From positions 1-64,000 of the forward strand of contig NZ_QGGV01000007.1 in the NCBI RefSeq assembly GCF_003148765.1: DNA of 64,000 nucleotides. Reading direction: 5' to 3'. Source of the DNA: Silicimonas algicola. Its GTDB lineage: Bacteria; Pseudomonadota; Alphaproteobacteria; Rhodobacterales; Rhodobacteraceae. Under the pieces are notes generated by a model. That model ran no database searches. It saw nothing but the letters and a program-made list of their open reading frames with translations, and was not told the origin of the DNA. Positions within the stretch are counted from its first letter, which is position 1. The number at the start of each line of letters is the position of its first letter. A program made the position numbers and the translations under genes. Positions 1-8,399 of the stretch are shown here, piece by piece.

Positions 1-203
1 GCGCCGACATACGTGGCGCCGAGGAGGATTATTGCTGTGGTCGGGTCCATCCCGTAGGTGAAAGGCAGAAGGAGAGCCAGCGCGATCGACGGAGAGATCC
101 CCGGCAGCGCGCCGCCGACGATGCCCCAGGCCACGCCGGCCAGCGCCGCGAAGACCGCGGGGGTGGTCGTGAGGATGTCCAAGGCGATGGCAAGTCCGTC
201 CAT
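1..203 (-). CDS. tctA: TctA-family large permease of a tripartite tricarboxylate transporter, N-terminal part only
   Basis: This is the first 67 codons of the large inner-membrane subunit of a TTT transporter; the rest lies beyond the window edge. The start is the ATG at 203, and the protein opens MDGLAIALDILTT. The run GGALPGISPSIALALLLPFT is the glycine/proline-rich first membrane segment typical of TctA, where the family has a conserved G-x-x-x-G-x-L-P-G signature. It lies 72 bases downstream of tctB and follows tctC-tctB on the same strand, which is a usual TTT gene order. The substrate cannot be read from this fragment. Because the tctC upstream is frameshifted, the whole transporter may be inactive. 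Confidence 0.85.
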   Translation of the reverse strand, partial: MDGLAIALDILTTTPAVFAALAGVAWGIVGGALPGISPSIALALLLPFTYGMDPTTAIILLGATYVG

Positions 204-275
204 TTGGGTCTCCGGTGCCTCAAAGGCGAAGTCTCGAGGGATGCATCCGGGCGTCCGGCCGGGCCTGCGGTCGCG

Positions 276-818
276 TCAGCCGATGAGCGAGGGCCAAATC
301 CCCGCAGGAAGAGGGATGTCGAGGAACCTGACGAACAAAAGGTAGTAAGCCACCGCCAGCATGGCGCTGACGCCCAGCGTATACACCCCTGCCCTTGCGC
401 CGATGTAGGCCGACATCACGAAGACAAGGAGCAGGACGCTCAGCAGGTAGCCGAGCAGCGGCAGGACCAGAAGGAAGACGATACCGATCGCCACGACACC
501 GGCAGCCTTGAGATGCTGCGAAAGCGAGAACTCCATGCCGTCCAGCTTCGGTCGGCTGGAGGCCGCGCCTTCGACGCGCCGCGCTGCCCGCAGGTACATC
601 GCCTCGATAGCCAGCGCCCGCAGGATCAGAAGGACGCTGAAGCCCATCATCGCGATGGCGAGCGACCTCGGGAGGGCCGCGGCGTTCACGATGCCGTCGA
701 GCGGGCTGATTGGGATATCGCCGGCAGCCCGCCAGTACCATCCACCGAGCGCCAGAGCGGCGAGGCCGATCCAGACGTCGCGGGGAACACGGAAGCGGGG
801 TGCCGACGACTGTTGCAT
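276..818 (-). CDS. tctB: TctB-family small permease of a tripartite tricarboxylate transporter
   Basis: This 180-residue protein is the small membrane subunit that partners TctA in a solute-binding-protein-dependent secondary transporter. It has the TctB pattern. A hydrophobic segment near residues 16-30 is followed by a second near 50-65, a polar loop, and then two long hydrophobic segments in the C-terminal half (about 105-135 and 145-165). The ATG at 818 lies 13 bases after the tctC stop, so the genes are probably co-transcribed. TctB proteins are poorly conserved, so the call rests on length, topology and position between tctC and tctA. Confidence 0.85.
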   Translation of the reverse strand: MQQSSAPRFRVPRDVWIGLAALALGGWYWRAAGDIPISPLDGIVNAAALPRSLAIAMMGFSVLLILRALAIEAMYLRAARRVEGAASSRPKLDGMEFSLSQHLKAAGVVAIGIVFLLVLPLLGYLLSVLLLVFVMSAYIGARAGVYTLGVSAMLAVAYYLLFVRFLDIPLPAGIWPSLIG

Positions 819-831
819 TTCAGACCTAGGA

Positions 832-1805
832 TCAGGGCTTCAGGATGCCGTATTCGATGAGGAAGGCCTTCTGCTCCTCCGCGAACTGCGTCAGGAAAGC
901 CTCGTACTCGTCGGCCGGCATCAGGGTCGGGACAAGGCTTTGGGCCGTGTACCACTCCTTGAATTCCGGATCCTCGAGCACGCGGGCAATGCCTTCGGCC
1001 CACAGGTCCTTGATGTCCTGCGGCAAGCCGCGCGGGCCAGCGATGCCGCGGAACTTGGTGACGACGAGGTCGACACCTTCCTCGCGGGCGGTCGGCACGT
1101 CCGGGAAATTGTCCAGCCGTTCCTCGGTGTAGGTCGCGAGAAGCCTGATCTCGCCAGCCTCGATCTGTGCCGAAAGCTCCTGAATCTCGCCGATCGCCAC
1201 GGCGACCGTTTCGTTGAGGACCGAGATCAAAAGCTCGCCGCCGCCGTCATGGGTGATGACCGGGGACGTAACGCCAGTCAGCGCCTTGAACTGCTCCATG
1301 ACCTGGCGATCAAGAGACCCGGGCGTCGTGACGCCGAAGGGGACGCTGATCGGATTCTCCTTGGCCGCGGCGATTAGGTCGCCGAGCGACTGATAGGGGC
1401 TGTCGGACTTCACGAAAACGACCTGGGGATCCATGAAGACGTTCGCGACCCCTCGAGGTCGGTGAAGTCGTACTCGGGGTTCGAGAGCAGCGATGTGTTG
1501 ATGTAAGTGGGCGTCGTCCCGTAGAAGATCGACCCGTCCGCGGGTGACGTCGCGAGCTTCGCCATTGCGTTGGCGCCCGAGCCGCCGGTGACGTTCTCGA
1601 CCACGAAGTTCGCTCCCATGGCCTTGCCCAGGAACCCCACCATCTCGCGCAGGAACACGTCGGTTCCGCCGCCGGCGGACGAGTGTGTTACGAGCGTGAC
1701 GGTATCGTGCGGGTAGTCCTGCGCCGCCGATGCTCCAGCCAAGCCGACTGCGAGTGCGGCCGACAGAGCGGCCGCGCCTGCGAGCCGTCGAATTTCGATA
1801 CGCAT
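832..1805 (-). pseudogene. tctC: TctC-family periplasmic solute-binding protein, frameshifted
   Basis: The start is ATG 1805 (MRIEIRRLAG), followed by a signal peptide ending near ASAAQDYP. The N-terminal part (THSSAGGGTDVFLREM, then VVENVTGGSGANAMAKL) is the standard TctC/Bug ligand-binding start. The frame breaks at a run of four C at 1449-1452. The remainder (FMDPQVVFVKSDSPYQSLGD onward) continues in another frame to the stop at 832. Adding one base to that run gives one continuous protein of about 324 residues, the normal family length. The protein would capture a carboxylate in the periplasm for TctAB. It is either a recent pseudogene or a one-base sequencing error. It diverges from the MmgE/PrpD gene at 1945. 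Confidence 0.85.
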
Positions 1806-1917
1806 GGGTCCATTCCTCCCTTGTCCCAGCACAGCCAGCAGGACGCGGTGCCAAGGGCAGGACCGGTCCGCATGGCTGTTGCCGCCAAGGATGACGCAAA
1901 CTAGAAAGATGTCAATC

Positions 1918-1933
1918 GTCGACAATCTGCAAT
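1918..1933 (+). promoter_or_regulatory. Candidate GntR operator upstream of the first MmgE/PrpD gene
   Basis: GTCGACAATCTGCAAT matches 14 of 16 bases of GTCAACAATATGCAAT at 4131-4146 in front of the GntR regulator gene. It lies within the near-palindrome ATCGTCGACAAT (1915-1926). FCD-type GntR proteins commonly bind short inverted repeats of this shape. The site is 11 bases upstream of the ATG at 1945, so binding would block transcription or initiation. Binding by the neighbouring regulator is inferred. Confidence 0.5.
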
Positions 1934-1944
1934 CGGAGGGCCCG

Positions 1945-3303
1945 ATGACTTGCACCCAGACGACCGCCATCGCGCAGTATATCGCACAGGCTGCGGACCT
2001 CCCCCTGCCCGACGATGTCGTCGAGAAGACGCGGCTGCACCTGCTCGACACACTGGCGGCGGTAATCTCTGGCGCGCACCTGCCGGGAGGACTGGCAGGC
2101 ACAAGGATGGCGCATCGGCTTGGGGGCCCGTCCGATGCCTTGGCCATCGGCGCTGGCAGACTGGTCGCCGCGCCCCATGCCGCATTGGCCAACGCGATGG
2201 CGGCGCATGCCGACGAGACCGACGACAGCCATGTCGGCGGCCGCTTTCATCCGGGCTGCGCCATTGTTCCTGCCGCGCTTGCGATGGCCGAGACCGCCGG
2301 CCTCGGCGGCACCGCTGTCTTGCGGGCCGTGGCGCTCGGCTACGACGTGGGGGCACGGGCGGTCATGGCCCTCGGCGTCCGCGGGGCAGACACGGCGCGG
2401 TTCTCGACCCACACCATCGGGGGCAACTTCGGTGCAACTGCCGCTGCCGCCGCTCTTGCCGGGATCGACACCAGGGGCGCCATGCACGCCCTGTCCTACG
2501 CCGTCCAACAGACTTCGGGTGTGCCCTACTGGCGGCGCGACAGCGATCACATCGAGAAGGCCTTCGACTTTGGAGGCGCGGGCGCGCGGAACGGGGTCAT
2601 GGCCGCGCTGATGGTTCAGGAAGGCTGGACAGCGGTCGAAGGCGTGCTGACCGGAAGCCCGTCCTACCTCTCAGCCTTCGCAGAAGAGCCTCGCCCCGAA
2701 GCGCTCAGCGACGGACTTGGATCCCGGTTCGAGATCATGGGCGCCGCGATCAAGAAGTGGTGCGTCGGTTCTCCGATCCAGGCTGCACTCGATTCGCTCA
2801 TGGCGCTCATCGAAACCCACGGCATCAGACCCGATGATGTCGCCCGCCTGACCGCAATCATGCCGGACGACCGGCTCCACATCGTCGACGACCGCGATAT
2901 GCCGGACGTCTGTCTCCAGCACCTTCTGGCCATCGGCCTCATCGATCGCGGCGTGGGCTTCTCCGCCGCCCATGACGTGGCTCGCATGATGGACCCAGCC
3001 GTTCTCGACCTTCGCAAGCGCATTTTCGCCAGCCTAAGCAGGGATTTGACAGAGGCCCGTCCGCCACGCCAGGCCATCGTCGAGATCGAGACGACGGACG
3101 GGCGCAGCCTTCGTCATCATACCCGCGCGGTGCTCGGCACACCGGACAACCCGATGTCGCGGGAAGACGTCGCCGCCAAGGCGCGTGACCTCATGGACCC
3201 CATCCTCGGCAGCGACCGCTCAGCGCAGCTCGTCGAAACAGTCCTGGACATCGACCGCCTCGACGACGTGCGCGGCCTCAGGCCGCTGCTGACGCCGGCC
3301 TGA
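1945..3303 (+). CDS. MmgE/PrpD family protein (2-methylcitrate dehydratase-like fold), copy 1
   Basis: The 452-residue product has the full MmgE/PrpD length. Family marks include LLDTLAAVISG near the start, the acidic HADETDDSH motif, HPGCAIVPAALAMAE, and KKWCVGSPIQAALDSL in the second half. Relatives include 2-methylcitrate dehydratase, cis-aconitate decarboxylase and iminodisuccinate epimerase, so the reaction probably involves a di- or tricarboxylic acid but is not fixed. I chose ATG 1945 because CGGAGGG sits four bases upstream; further in-frame starts exist upstream but overlap tctC. It diverges from the TTT transporter and carries a putative GntR site just before its start. It is clearly different from the two tandem copies at 4873 and 6277. 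Confidence 0.9.
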   Translation: MTCTQTTAIAQYIAQAADLPLPDDVVEKTRLHLLDTLAAVISGAHLPGGLAGTRMAHRLGGPSDALAIGAGRLVAAPHAALANAMAAHADETDDSHVGGRFHPGCAIVPAALAMAETAGLGGTAVLRAVALGYDVGARAVMALGVRGADTARFSTHTIGGNFGATAAAAALAGIDTRGAMHALSYAVQQTSGVPYWRRDSDHIEKAFDFGGAGARNGVMAALMVQEGWTAVEGVLTGSPSYLSAFAEEPRPEALSDGLGSRFEIMGAAIKKWCVGSPIQAALDSLMALIETHGIRPDDVARLTAIMPDDRLHIVDDRDMPDVCLQHLLAIGLIDRGVGFSAAHDVARMMDPAVLDLRKRIFASLSRDLTEARPPRQAIVEIETTDGRSLRHHTRAVLGTPDNPMSREDVAAKARDLMDPILGSDRSAQLVETVLDIDRLDDVRGLRPLLTPA

Positions 3304-3306
3304 GCA

Positions 3307-4065
3307 TCAGGGCATGTACATGCCGCCGCTGACGTGAACCGTCTGGCCGGTCATGAAGCGCGCCTCGGGCATGCAGAGCGACAGAATGACGAAAGCGGCC
3401 TCCTCGATCTCACCGTCCCGTCCGACAATTGGACGGCTGGCCATCTCCGGCGACTTGCCGGCCGTGGCCGAGCGCTTCCCGCCGATCTTGCCGGGTGCCA
3501 CGCAATTGACAGTGATGTTTCTGTCCGCGAACTCCAGAGCCAGCGACTTGGTGAGGCCGACGAGGCCGGCCTTCGCCGTGGCGACATGCGCCCGCTCCTT
3601 GGCGCCCACATGCGCCGAGACACCGCCCAGGTTCACGATCGTTCCGCCTCCGCGGCCGACCATGCTGCGTAGCGCCGCGCGACTGCACAGGAAGGCGCCA
3701 TCCAGGATGACCGCGGTGGTGCCGCGCCAATCGGCGAGAGTCATCTCGAGGAAGGGCGCCTGCGCGCGGATGGCGGCGTTGTTGACGAGGATGTCGACGC
3801 CGCCGAACGCATCGCTGGCGGCCTGGAAGATCCGCGAGACGTCTTCTTCCACGGTCACGTCGCCAAGGGCCACGACTGCCCTGGCGCCCAAGCCTCGGAC
3901 CTCTTCCGCCACCGCCTCGACCTCCTCCCGCGACTGACGGGCGTGGACCAGCACGTCGGCTCCGGCCTGCGCCAGCCCAAGGGCGACCGCGCGCCCGATC
4001 CGGCGCGAGGCGCCCGTCACAACGGCAGCTTTCCCGGCAAGCGGCCTGTCGGTCCTGTTCAGCAT
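3307..4065 (-). CDS. SDR-fold protein lacking the canonical Ser, Tyr and Asn catalytic residues
   Basis: This 252-residue protein has the classical SDR nucleotide-binding motif VVTGASRRIG (residues 15-24) and DILVNNAA, so the Rossmann fold is intact. The catalytic tetrad is mostly missing: the serine position (NLGGVS) is Gly148, the tyrosine position (HVATAK) is Val161, and the asparagine position reads Ile; only Lys165 remains. The C-terminal GQTVHVSGGMYMP resembles FabG-like SDRs. ATG 4065 is preceded by an AGGAGG at normal spacing; a start at 4092 is less well placed. It is convergent with the MmgE/PrpD gene (three bases between stops) and divergent from the GntR gene. It may use another chemistry or be non-catalytic. 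Confidence 0.88.
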   Translation of the reverse strand: MLNRTDRPLAGKAAVVTGASRRIGRAVALGLAQAGADVLVHARQSREEVEAVAEEVRGLGARAVVALGDVTVEEDVSRIFQAASDAFGGVDILVNNAAIRAQAPFLEMTLADWRGTTAVILDGAFLCSRAALRSMVGRGGGTIVNLGGVSAHVGAKERAHVATAKAGLVGLTKSLALEFADRNITVNCVAPGKIGGKRSATAGKSPEMASRPIVGRDGEIEEAAFVILSLCMPEARFMTGQTVHVSGGMYMP

Positions 4066-4126
4066 TCTCGTCCTCCTCGAGAGATTGATCACGTCCCTGA
4101 CGTTTGACGTCTCGACCGTGCCTTCG

Positions 4127-4140
4127 TATTGTCAACAATA
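4127..4140. promoter_or_regulatory. Candidate autoregulatory operator of the GntR regulator
   Basis: TATTGT-CA-ACAATA is a perfect inverted repeat with a two-base centre, lying between the divergent SDR gene (start 4065) and the GntR gene (start about 4145). FCD-type GntR repressors often recognise TTGT-N-ACAA-type palindromes in their own promoter. An extended match (4131-4146) recurs at 1918-1933. Confidence 0.6.
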
Positions 4141-4144
4141 TGCA

Positions 4145-4876
4145 ATGTTGAGACCTGAGGCAAACGTGGACAGGATCGCGAAACGACAGCCGATGGAAGG
4201 CTCGGAAGCTCTCGACCTTCTCAAGTCGTCCTCCCTCAGCCAGCTTGTGCAGAGCGAGATTCAGAAGATCATCCTGTCCGGACGCTACAGTGCCGGGGCG
4301 AAGCTGAACGAGAAGACGCTGGCGGATCAGCTCGGGGTCAGCCGCGGGCCCGTGCGCGAGGCCTTCCAGGCCCTGCACGCGCGCGGGCTCGTCGAGATGA
4401 TTCCGAACCGCGGCGTCTTCGTGCAGCGCATCACCCGCCACGACGCCGTCGCGATCTATGACGTCCGGGCCGGCATCTTCGGCACCGCCTGCCGCCTTTT
4501 GGCCGAGCGCATCACGGCAGACATGGTCAACGAACTGAACGTCCTTCTTGCACAAATGGAAGTCGCAGGGCAGCGCCGGGACATCGACGCCTATTTCCCG
4601 CTGAATATCGAGTTCCACACGGCGATCGTCACGGGCACCGGAAACCAGGTGCTGGCGGACACCTACTTCGGGCTCATCTCGCGCCTGCAGCTGTTCCGCG
4701 CCCGCGGCCTCGTCCACGGCGGCGGATTCGAGAGCTCGAACATCGAGCATCGCGCCATCGTCGCAGCTCTCGATGCCCGCGACCCTCATGGTGCCTTCGA
4801 GGCAGGCTGGGCGCACGTGCAGGCCGGCAAGGCCCGCATCCTCGCGTCGGACGAGAACACCGCGGGGTCGACGTGA
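4145..4876 (+). CDS. GntR family transcriptional regulator, FadR/FCD subfamily
   Basis: The product has an N-terminal winged helix (KLNEKTLADQLGVSRGPVRE, then EMIPNRGVFV) and a helical FCD ligand-binding domain. Typical FCD residues include the histidine in EFHTAIV and the late SNIEHRAIVAALDARD segment, where Asp and His side chains usually bind a metal and an organic acid. It probably senses the carboxylate handled by this locus. The start is uncertain: ATG 4145 falls directly after the palindrome, while GTG 4166 has a GAGG at good spacing and would put the operator outside the gene. The stop overlaps the start of the next gene by four bases (GTGA), so the two are translationally coupled. 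Confidence 0.9.
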   Translation: MLRPEANVDRIAKRQPMEGSEALDLLKSSSLSQLVQSEIQKIILSGRYSAGAKLNEKTLADQLGVSRGPVREAFQALHARGLVEMIPNRGVFVQRITRHDAVAIYDVRAGIFGTACRLLAERITADMVNELNVLLAQMEVAGQRRDIDAYFPLNIEFHTAIVTGTGNQVLADTYFGLISRLQLFRARGLVHGGGFESSNIEHRAIVAALDARDPHGAFEAGWAHVQAGKARILASDENTAGST

Positions 4877-6258
4877 CGGCCGACTTGCCGCCGCCGGGTG
4901 CGGCACGCGCGGAAGTCTATGCCGCCTGGCTCGCTGGCCTGGCCTGGGCGGATGTTAGCGAGCGGATGCGGCAGGTCGCCCTTCTCGATGTCACCGATGC
5001 GCTCGGTCTGTGCGTGGCCGCGCGAGGCGAGCCCTACATGGTGCAGATCGTCGGAGGTTGGGACAGCGAGGGACCCTGCACTGCTCTCGGCCACACACGC
5101 CGCCTCGATGCCGCCGGGGCAGCCCTTGCGAACGGCGTCGCTATCCACGGCGAGGATTTCGACGACACTCTCGAAGGGTCGCCGATCCGGGTCGGCGCGA
5201 TGACGATCCCTGCGGCTCTGGCGGCGGCGGAACGGTTCGGTCTGTCCGGCGAACGTGCCGCCCTGGGAATCGTCGCGGGGCTCGAAACCGTGTGCCGGCT
5301 CAATCGGGTCGCGCCGGGCGCCATTCACCGCGCGGGCTTCCATCCGGTGGGCGTGATCGGCGCCATGGGAGCGGCGGCCGCCGCCGGAGTCGCTCTCGGA
5401 CTCGATGTGCGTCAGCAGACGATGGCCTTCGGGCTTGCGGGGAGCATGGCGTCGGGGATCCTCGAGTATCTGTCAGAGGGCGCCTGGACCAAGCGGCTTC
5501 ATCCCGGATGGGCTGCGCAATCGGGGCTTCGCGCGGCCGTCCTCGCGCGATCCGGCTTCTTCGCCCCTCGCACAGTATTCGAGGGTCCGCACGGCTTCTT
5601 TCATGCCTTCGCACCGTCCGCCGAGCCGGACTTCACACCGCTCGAGACGTCCCTCGGCGACGAATGGTATGCCGAGAGGATCCTGTTCAAGCCCTTCGCC
5701 TGCGGGACGATGATCCATCCTTACGTCGATTGCATGCGTCGCCTCGCCGCCAGCGGCGTGCGGGCCGCGGACATCCGAAAGATCACCTGTCCCACCGCCG
5801 AAGGTCTGATTCACCGGCTGTGGGAACCGTTGGCGGTCAAGCACCGTCCGCCCTCCGGCTATGCCGCAAAGTTCTCGATGCCCTACTGCATGGCCGTCGG
5901 GTTCTTCGACGACGACGCGGGCCTGAGCCAGTTCAGCGATACACGCGCGAGTGATCCCAAGGTTCTCGATCTGGCCGCGAAGATCTCTTACGAGATCGAT
6001 CCCGCCAACGAGTATCCGCGCAATTACACCGGTCACATCCGGGTCGAGACGACCGACGGCCGACGCATCGCGATCGACCAGCCGCACATGCGCGGCGGCG
6101 TCCGCGAACCGCTGACTGCCGAGGAGATCCGCGCGAAGGCGGTGGCCAATTGCCGGCACGGCGGGTGGTCTGTCACGCAGGCCGAGGCGATGCTCGACTG
6201 GGTGTCCGGGCTGCCCAGCCAGCCCGACCTGTCCGGCTTCGCCGTGCTGGCCACCTGA
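4873..6258 (+). CDS. MmgE/PrpD family protein, copy 2
   Basis: This 461-residue MmgE/PrpD protein starts at a GTG overlapping the GntR stop. It carries HGEDFDDTLEGSP, the family acidic motif near residue 90, then RAGFHPVGVIGAMGAAAAAG, KRLHPGWAAQSGLRAAVLA and FKPFACGTMIHPYVDC. The same blocks are found in the next gene in the same order, so copies 2 and 3 are tandem paralogues. Copy 1 (1945) lacks most of these blocks. The substrate is unknown; the family handles 2-methylcitrate, cis-aconitate, citrate-like acids and iminodisuccinate. Tight linkage to a GntR gene and a TTT transporter suggests a dicarboxylate or tricarboxylate pathway. Confidence 0.9.
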   Translation: MTADLPPPGAARAEVYAAWLAGLAWADVSERMRQVALLDVTDALGLCVAARGEPYMVQIVGGWDSEGPCTALGHTRRLDAAGAALANGVAIHGEDFDDTLEGSPIRVGAMTIPAALAAAERFGLSGERAALGIVAGLETVCRLNRVAPGAIHRAGFHPVGVIGAMGAAAAAGVALGLDVRQQTMAFGLAGSMASGILEYLSEGAWTKRLHPGWAAQSGLRAAVLARSGFFAPRTVFEGPHGFFHAFAPSAEPDFTPLETSLGDEWYAERILFKPFACGTMIHPYVDCMRRLAASGVRAADIRKITCPTAEGLIHRLWEPLAVKHRPPSGYAAKFSMPYCMAVGFFDDDAGLSQFSDTRASDPKVLDLAAKISYEIDPANEYPRNYTGHIRVETTDGRRIAIDQPHMRGGVREPLTAEEIRAKAVANCRHGGWSVTQAEAMLDWVSGLPSQPDLSGFAVLAT

Positions 6259-6276
6259 TGCATTGGAGAAGACGTC

Positions 6277-7647
6277 ATGACTGAGCCCACGCTCTCGGAA
6301 CGCCTGGCAGAGTGGATCCTCGATTTCGAGATCGACCAGGCGTCGGTTGCCGCGCGGCAGGGAGCGGCGGACACGATCCTCGATACCGTGTGTCTGGCCG
6401 TCGCGGCGCTTGACAGCGACTACGGAACTGCCGTCCGAACCGCTTTCTCCGATGAGGGCAAGGCTACGGTCTGGGGTCTTGTAGAGGGCCGGTCCCCTGA
6501 AGCCGCGGCCGCAATCAACGGGACCTGCGGCCATGGCGAGGACTACGACAACACGTTTGAAGGCTGCCCCGTCCACACAGGCGTCGTCATCGTCCCTGCC
6601 CTCGTCGCCGCGTCCGAGCGCCACGGTCTCGACGCCGCGGACACTGCCCGTGGAATCGTCGTAGGGCTCGAGGTCATGTGTCGCCTGGGCCTCGTGGCGG
6701 ACAAGTCCGTCCACAAGGCCGGCTTCCATCCGACGGCCGTCCTCGGCGCGATGGCCGCTGCCGCAGGCGTTTCGGCAGCGCTGCGCCTCGAACGCGACGC
6801 GATCCGCAACGCGCTCGGGGTCGCCGGATCGATGGCCTCGGGCATCATCGAATACCTTGCCGACGGCAGCTCCACGAAACGCCTGCACCCCGGTTGGGCC
6901 GCGCAGTCGGGACTGCGCGCGGCAGCCCTGGGGGCGGCAGGGTTCACGGGACCTGCAACTGTATTCGAGGGAACGCACGGCTTCTTCAACGGCTTCTCCA
7001 ACCCTCGGGCCACGGACTTCTCGCCCTTCATCGACGGCCTGGGCGAGCGATGGGAATCCGCCCGCCTTGCCTTCAAACCCTTCGCCTGCGGGACGATGAC
7101 CCAGCCCTACGTGGACTGCGCCATCGACCTTCGGACTCGCGGAATCGCTCCCGAGGACGTGGTGAGCCTGACCTGCGACGTTGGCGAAGGCACGGTCCAC
7201 CGCCTGTGGGAGCCAACCGAGTCGAAGAAGGCGCCCCCGACGCCCTATGCTGCCAAGTTCTCGGGCCCCTACTGCATCGCCGCGGGCTGGATTTGGGGGG
7301 ACGCCGGCCTCGCGCAGTTCACCGAAACCGCGGTCCGCGATCCCCGCGCTCTCGATCTGGCCTCGAAGGTGCGCTTCCGCGTCGACCCCGAGAACGAGTA
7401 TCCCGCAAACTATACCGGGCACATCCGCGCGACGCTTGCGGACGGAAGCCAAGTCGAAGCCTTCGTGCCCTGCATGCGGGGAGGCGCACGCGCGCCCCTC
7501 AGCCGCGAGGATCTTTTGGTGAAGGCGCGCGCGAACCTGTCCTTCGCGGGCCGCGACCCGGACCAGGCACAGGCCGTAGCGGATTGGGCGGACAGGCTGA
7601 TGGCGGGCGGCGGCAAGGTCGAAACGCACGTCCTGAAGCTTTGCTGA
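6277..7647 (+). CDS. MmgE/PrpD family protein, copy 3 (tandem paralogue)
   Basis: This 456-residue protein starts at an ATG preceded by GGAGAAG, 18 bases after copy 2. It repeats the blocks of copy 2 with substitutions: HGEDYDNTFEGCP, KAGFHPTAVLGAMAAAAGVS, KRLHPGWAAQSGLRAAALG and FKPFACGTMTQPYVDC. By eye the two proteins are about half identical along their whole length, so they arose by duplication and then diverged, perhaps into different substrate specificities or two subunits of one enzyme. The stop at 7645-7647 lies close to, or overlaps, the start region of the downstream TauE gene. Confidence 0.9.
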   Translation: MTEPTLSERLAEWILDFEIDQASVAARQGAADTILDTVCLAVAALDSDYGTAVRTAFSDEGKATVWGLVEGRSPEAAAAINGTCGHGEDYDNTFEGCPVHTGVVIVPALVAASERHGLDAADTARGIVVGLEVMCRLGLVADKSVHKAGFHPTAVLGAMAAAAGVSAALRLERDAIRNALGVAGSMASGIIEYLADGSSTKRLHPGWAAQSGLRAAALGAAGFTGPATVFEGTHGFFNGFSNPRATDFSPFIDGLGERWESARLAFKPFACGTMTQPYVDCAIDLRTRGIAPEDVVSLTCDVGEGTVHRLWEPTESKKAPPTPYAAKFSGPYCIAAGWIWGDAGLAQFTETAVRDPRALDLASKVRFRVDPENEYPANYTGHIRATLADGSQVEAFVPCMRGGARAPLSREDLLVKARANLSFAGRDPDQAQAVADWADRLMAGGGKVETHVLKLC

Positions 7648-7679
7648 CCGGAGCGCTTCTTCAGGCGCTGTCTCCTGGC

Positions 7680-8399
7680 ATGGTCGTGGCCGGGATGGCC
7701 GTCTGCTTCCTCGCCGGCATCCTCGGAGGCCTCTCCGGCTATGGGGCGGGCCTCCTTGTCACGCTGTTCATCGCTCCGATCATTGGTCCGAAGGCGCTGA
7801 TCCCCGTCATCTCGGTCCTGATGCTGATCAACAACTTCAGCCGGGTCTGGTTCTATCGCAGCGGGCTTCACGTTCCGACGGTCGCGAAGATCTCGGCAGT
7901 TGCATTGCCCATGTCCTGGCTCGGCGCAGAGCTTTACGTCCAGATGGACTCGGCCCAGATCCAGAGCGTGCTCGGCGCCGTCCTTGTTCTGTCGGTGCCC
8001 GTGCGGCGACTGATCGACAGGATGAAGATCACGCCCGGACCAGTCGCGGTCTACGGAATCGGCGCGACATTCGGCTTCCTGTCCTCGCTGATCGTCGGAG
8101 CCGGAATGCTCATCATGCCCATGCTGATGGGGATCGGCTTCGCAGGTCCGGCCCTCCTGGCGACCGATGCGGCGATCGCCGTCAGCACAAACTTCTTCAA
8201 GACCATCGTCTTCGGCGCGCTCGACGCCCTCGACGCCGGACATTTTCTCCTCGCGCTGGCGATGGGTCTCTGCACGGTGCCGGGAACTGCATGTGCCGCC
8301 TGGATCGTCCGGCGCACGAGCCTCCACCTGCATACCGCGATCATCGAAACGCTGATCATTTTCGGCGGAACGATGATGCTCTTCGGCTTCCTGGGCTGA
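7680..8399 (+). CDS. TauE/SafE family membrane exporter/permease
   Basis: The 239-residue product is almost wholly hydrophobic. It begins MVVAGMAVCFLAGILGGLSG, the glycine-rich first helix typical of TauE/SafE (DUF81) proteins, and has a related second half starting at IGATFGFLSSLIVGAGML. About seven membrane segments can be seen. TauE/SafE proteins move sulfite, sulfoacetate or other organic anions across the inner membrane. Here the partner genes suggest a carboxylate substrate or product rather than a sulfonate. The start is uncertain: ATG 7680 is the first clear one, but a TTG at 7641 overlapping copy 3 is possible. It is the last gene of the GntR-MmgE/PrpD operon. Confidence 0.85.
   Translation: MVVAGMAVCFLAGILGGLSGYGAGLLVTLFIAPIIGPKALIPVISVLMLINNFSRVWFYRSGLHVPTVAKISAVALPMSWLGAELYVQMDSAQIQSVLGAVLVLSVPVRRLIDRMKITPGPVAVYGIGATFGFLSSLIVGAGMLIMPMLMGIGFAGPALLATDAAIAVSTNFFKTIVFGALDALDAGHFLLALAMGLCTVPGTACAAWIVRRTSLHLHTAIIETLIIFGGTMMLFGFLG

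Noticed and set aside
5473-7629. Very long open frame (over 700 codons) antisense to the tandem MmgE/PrpD genes
   Set aside because: It is a shadow of high-GC coding sequence on the other strand; it has no domain, and both real genes are well supported.
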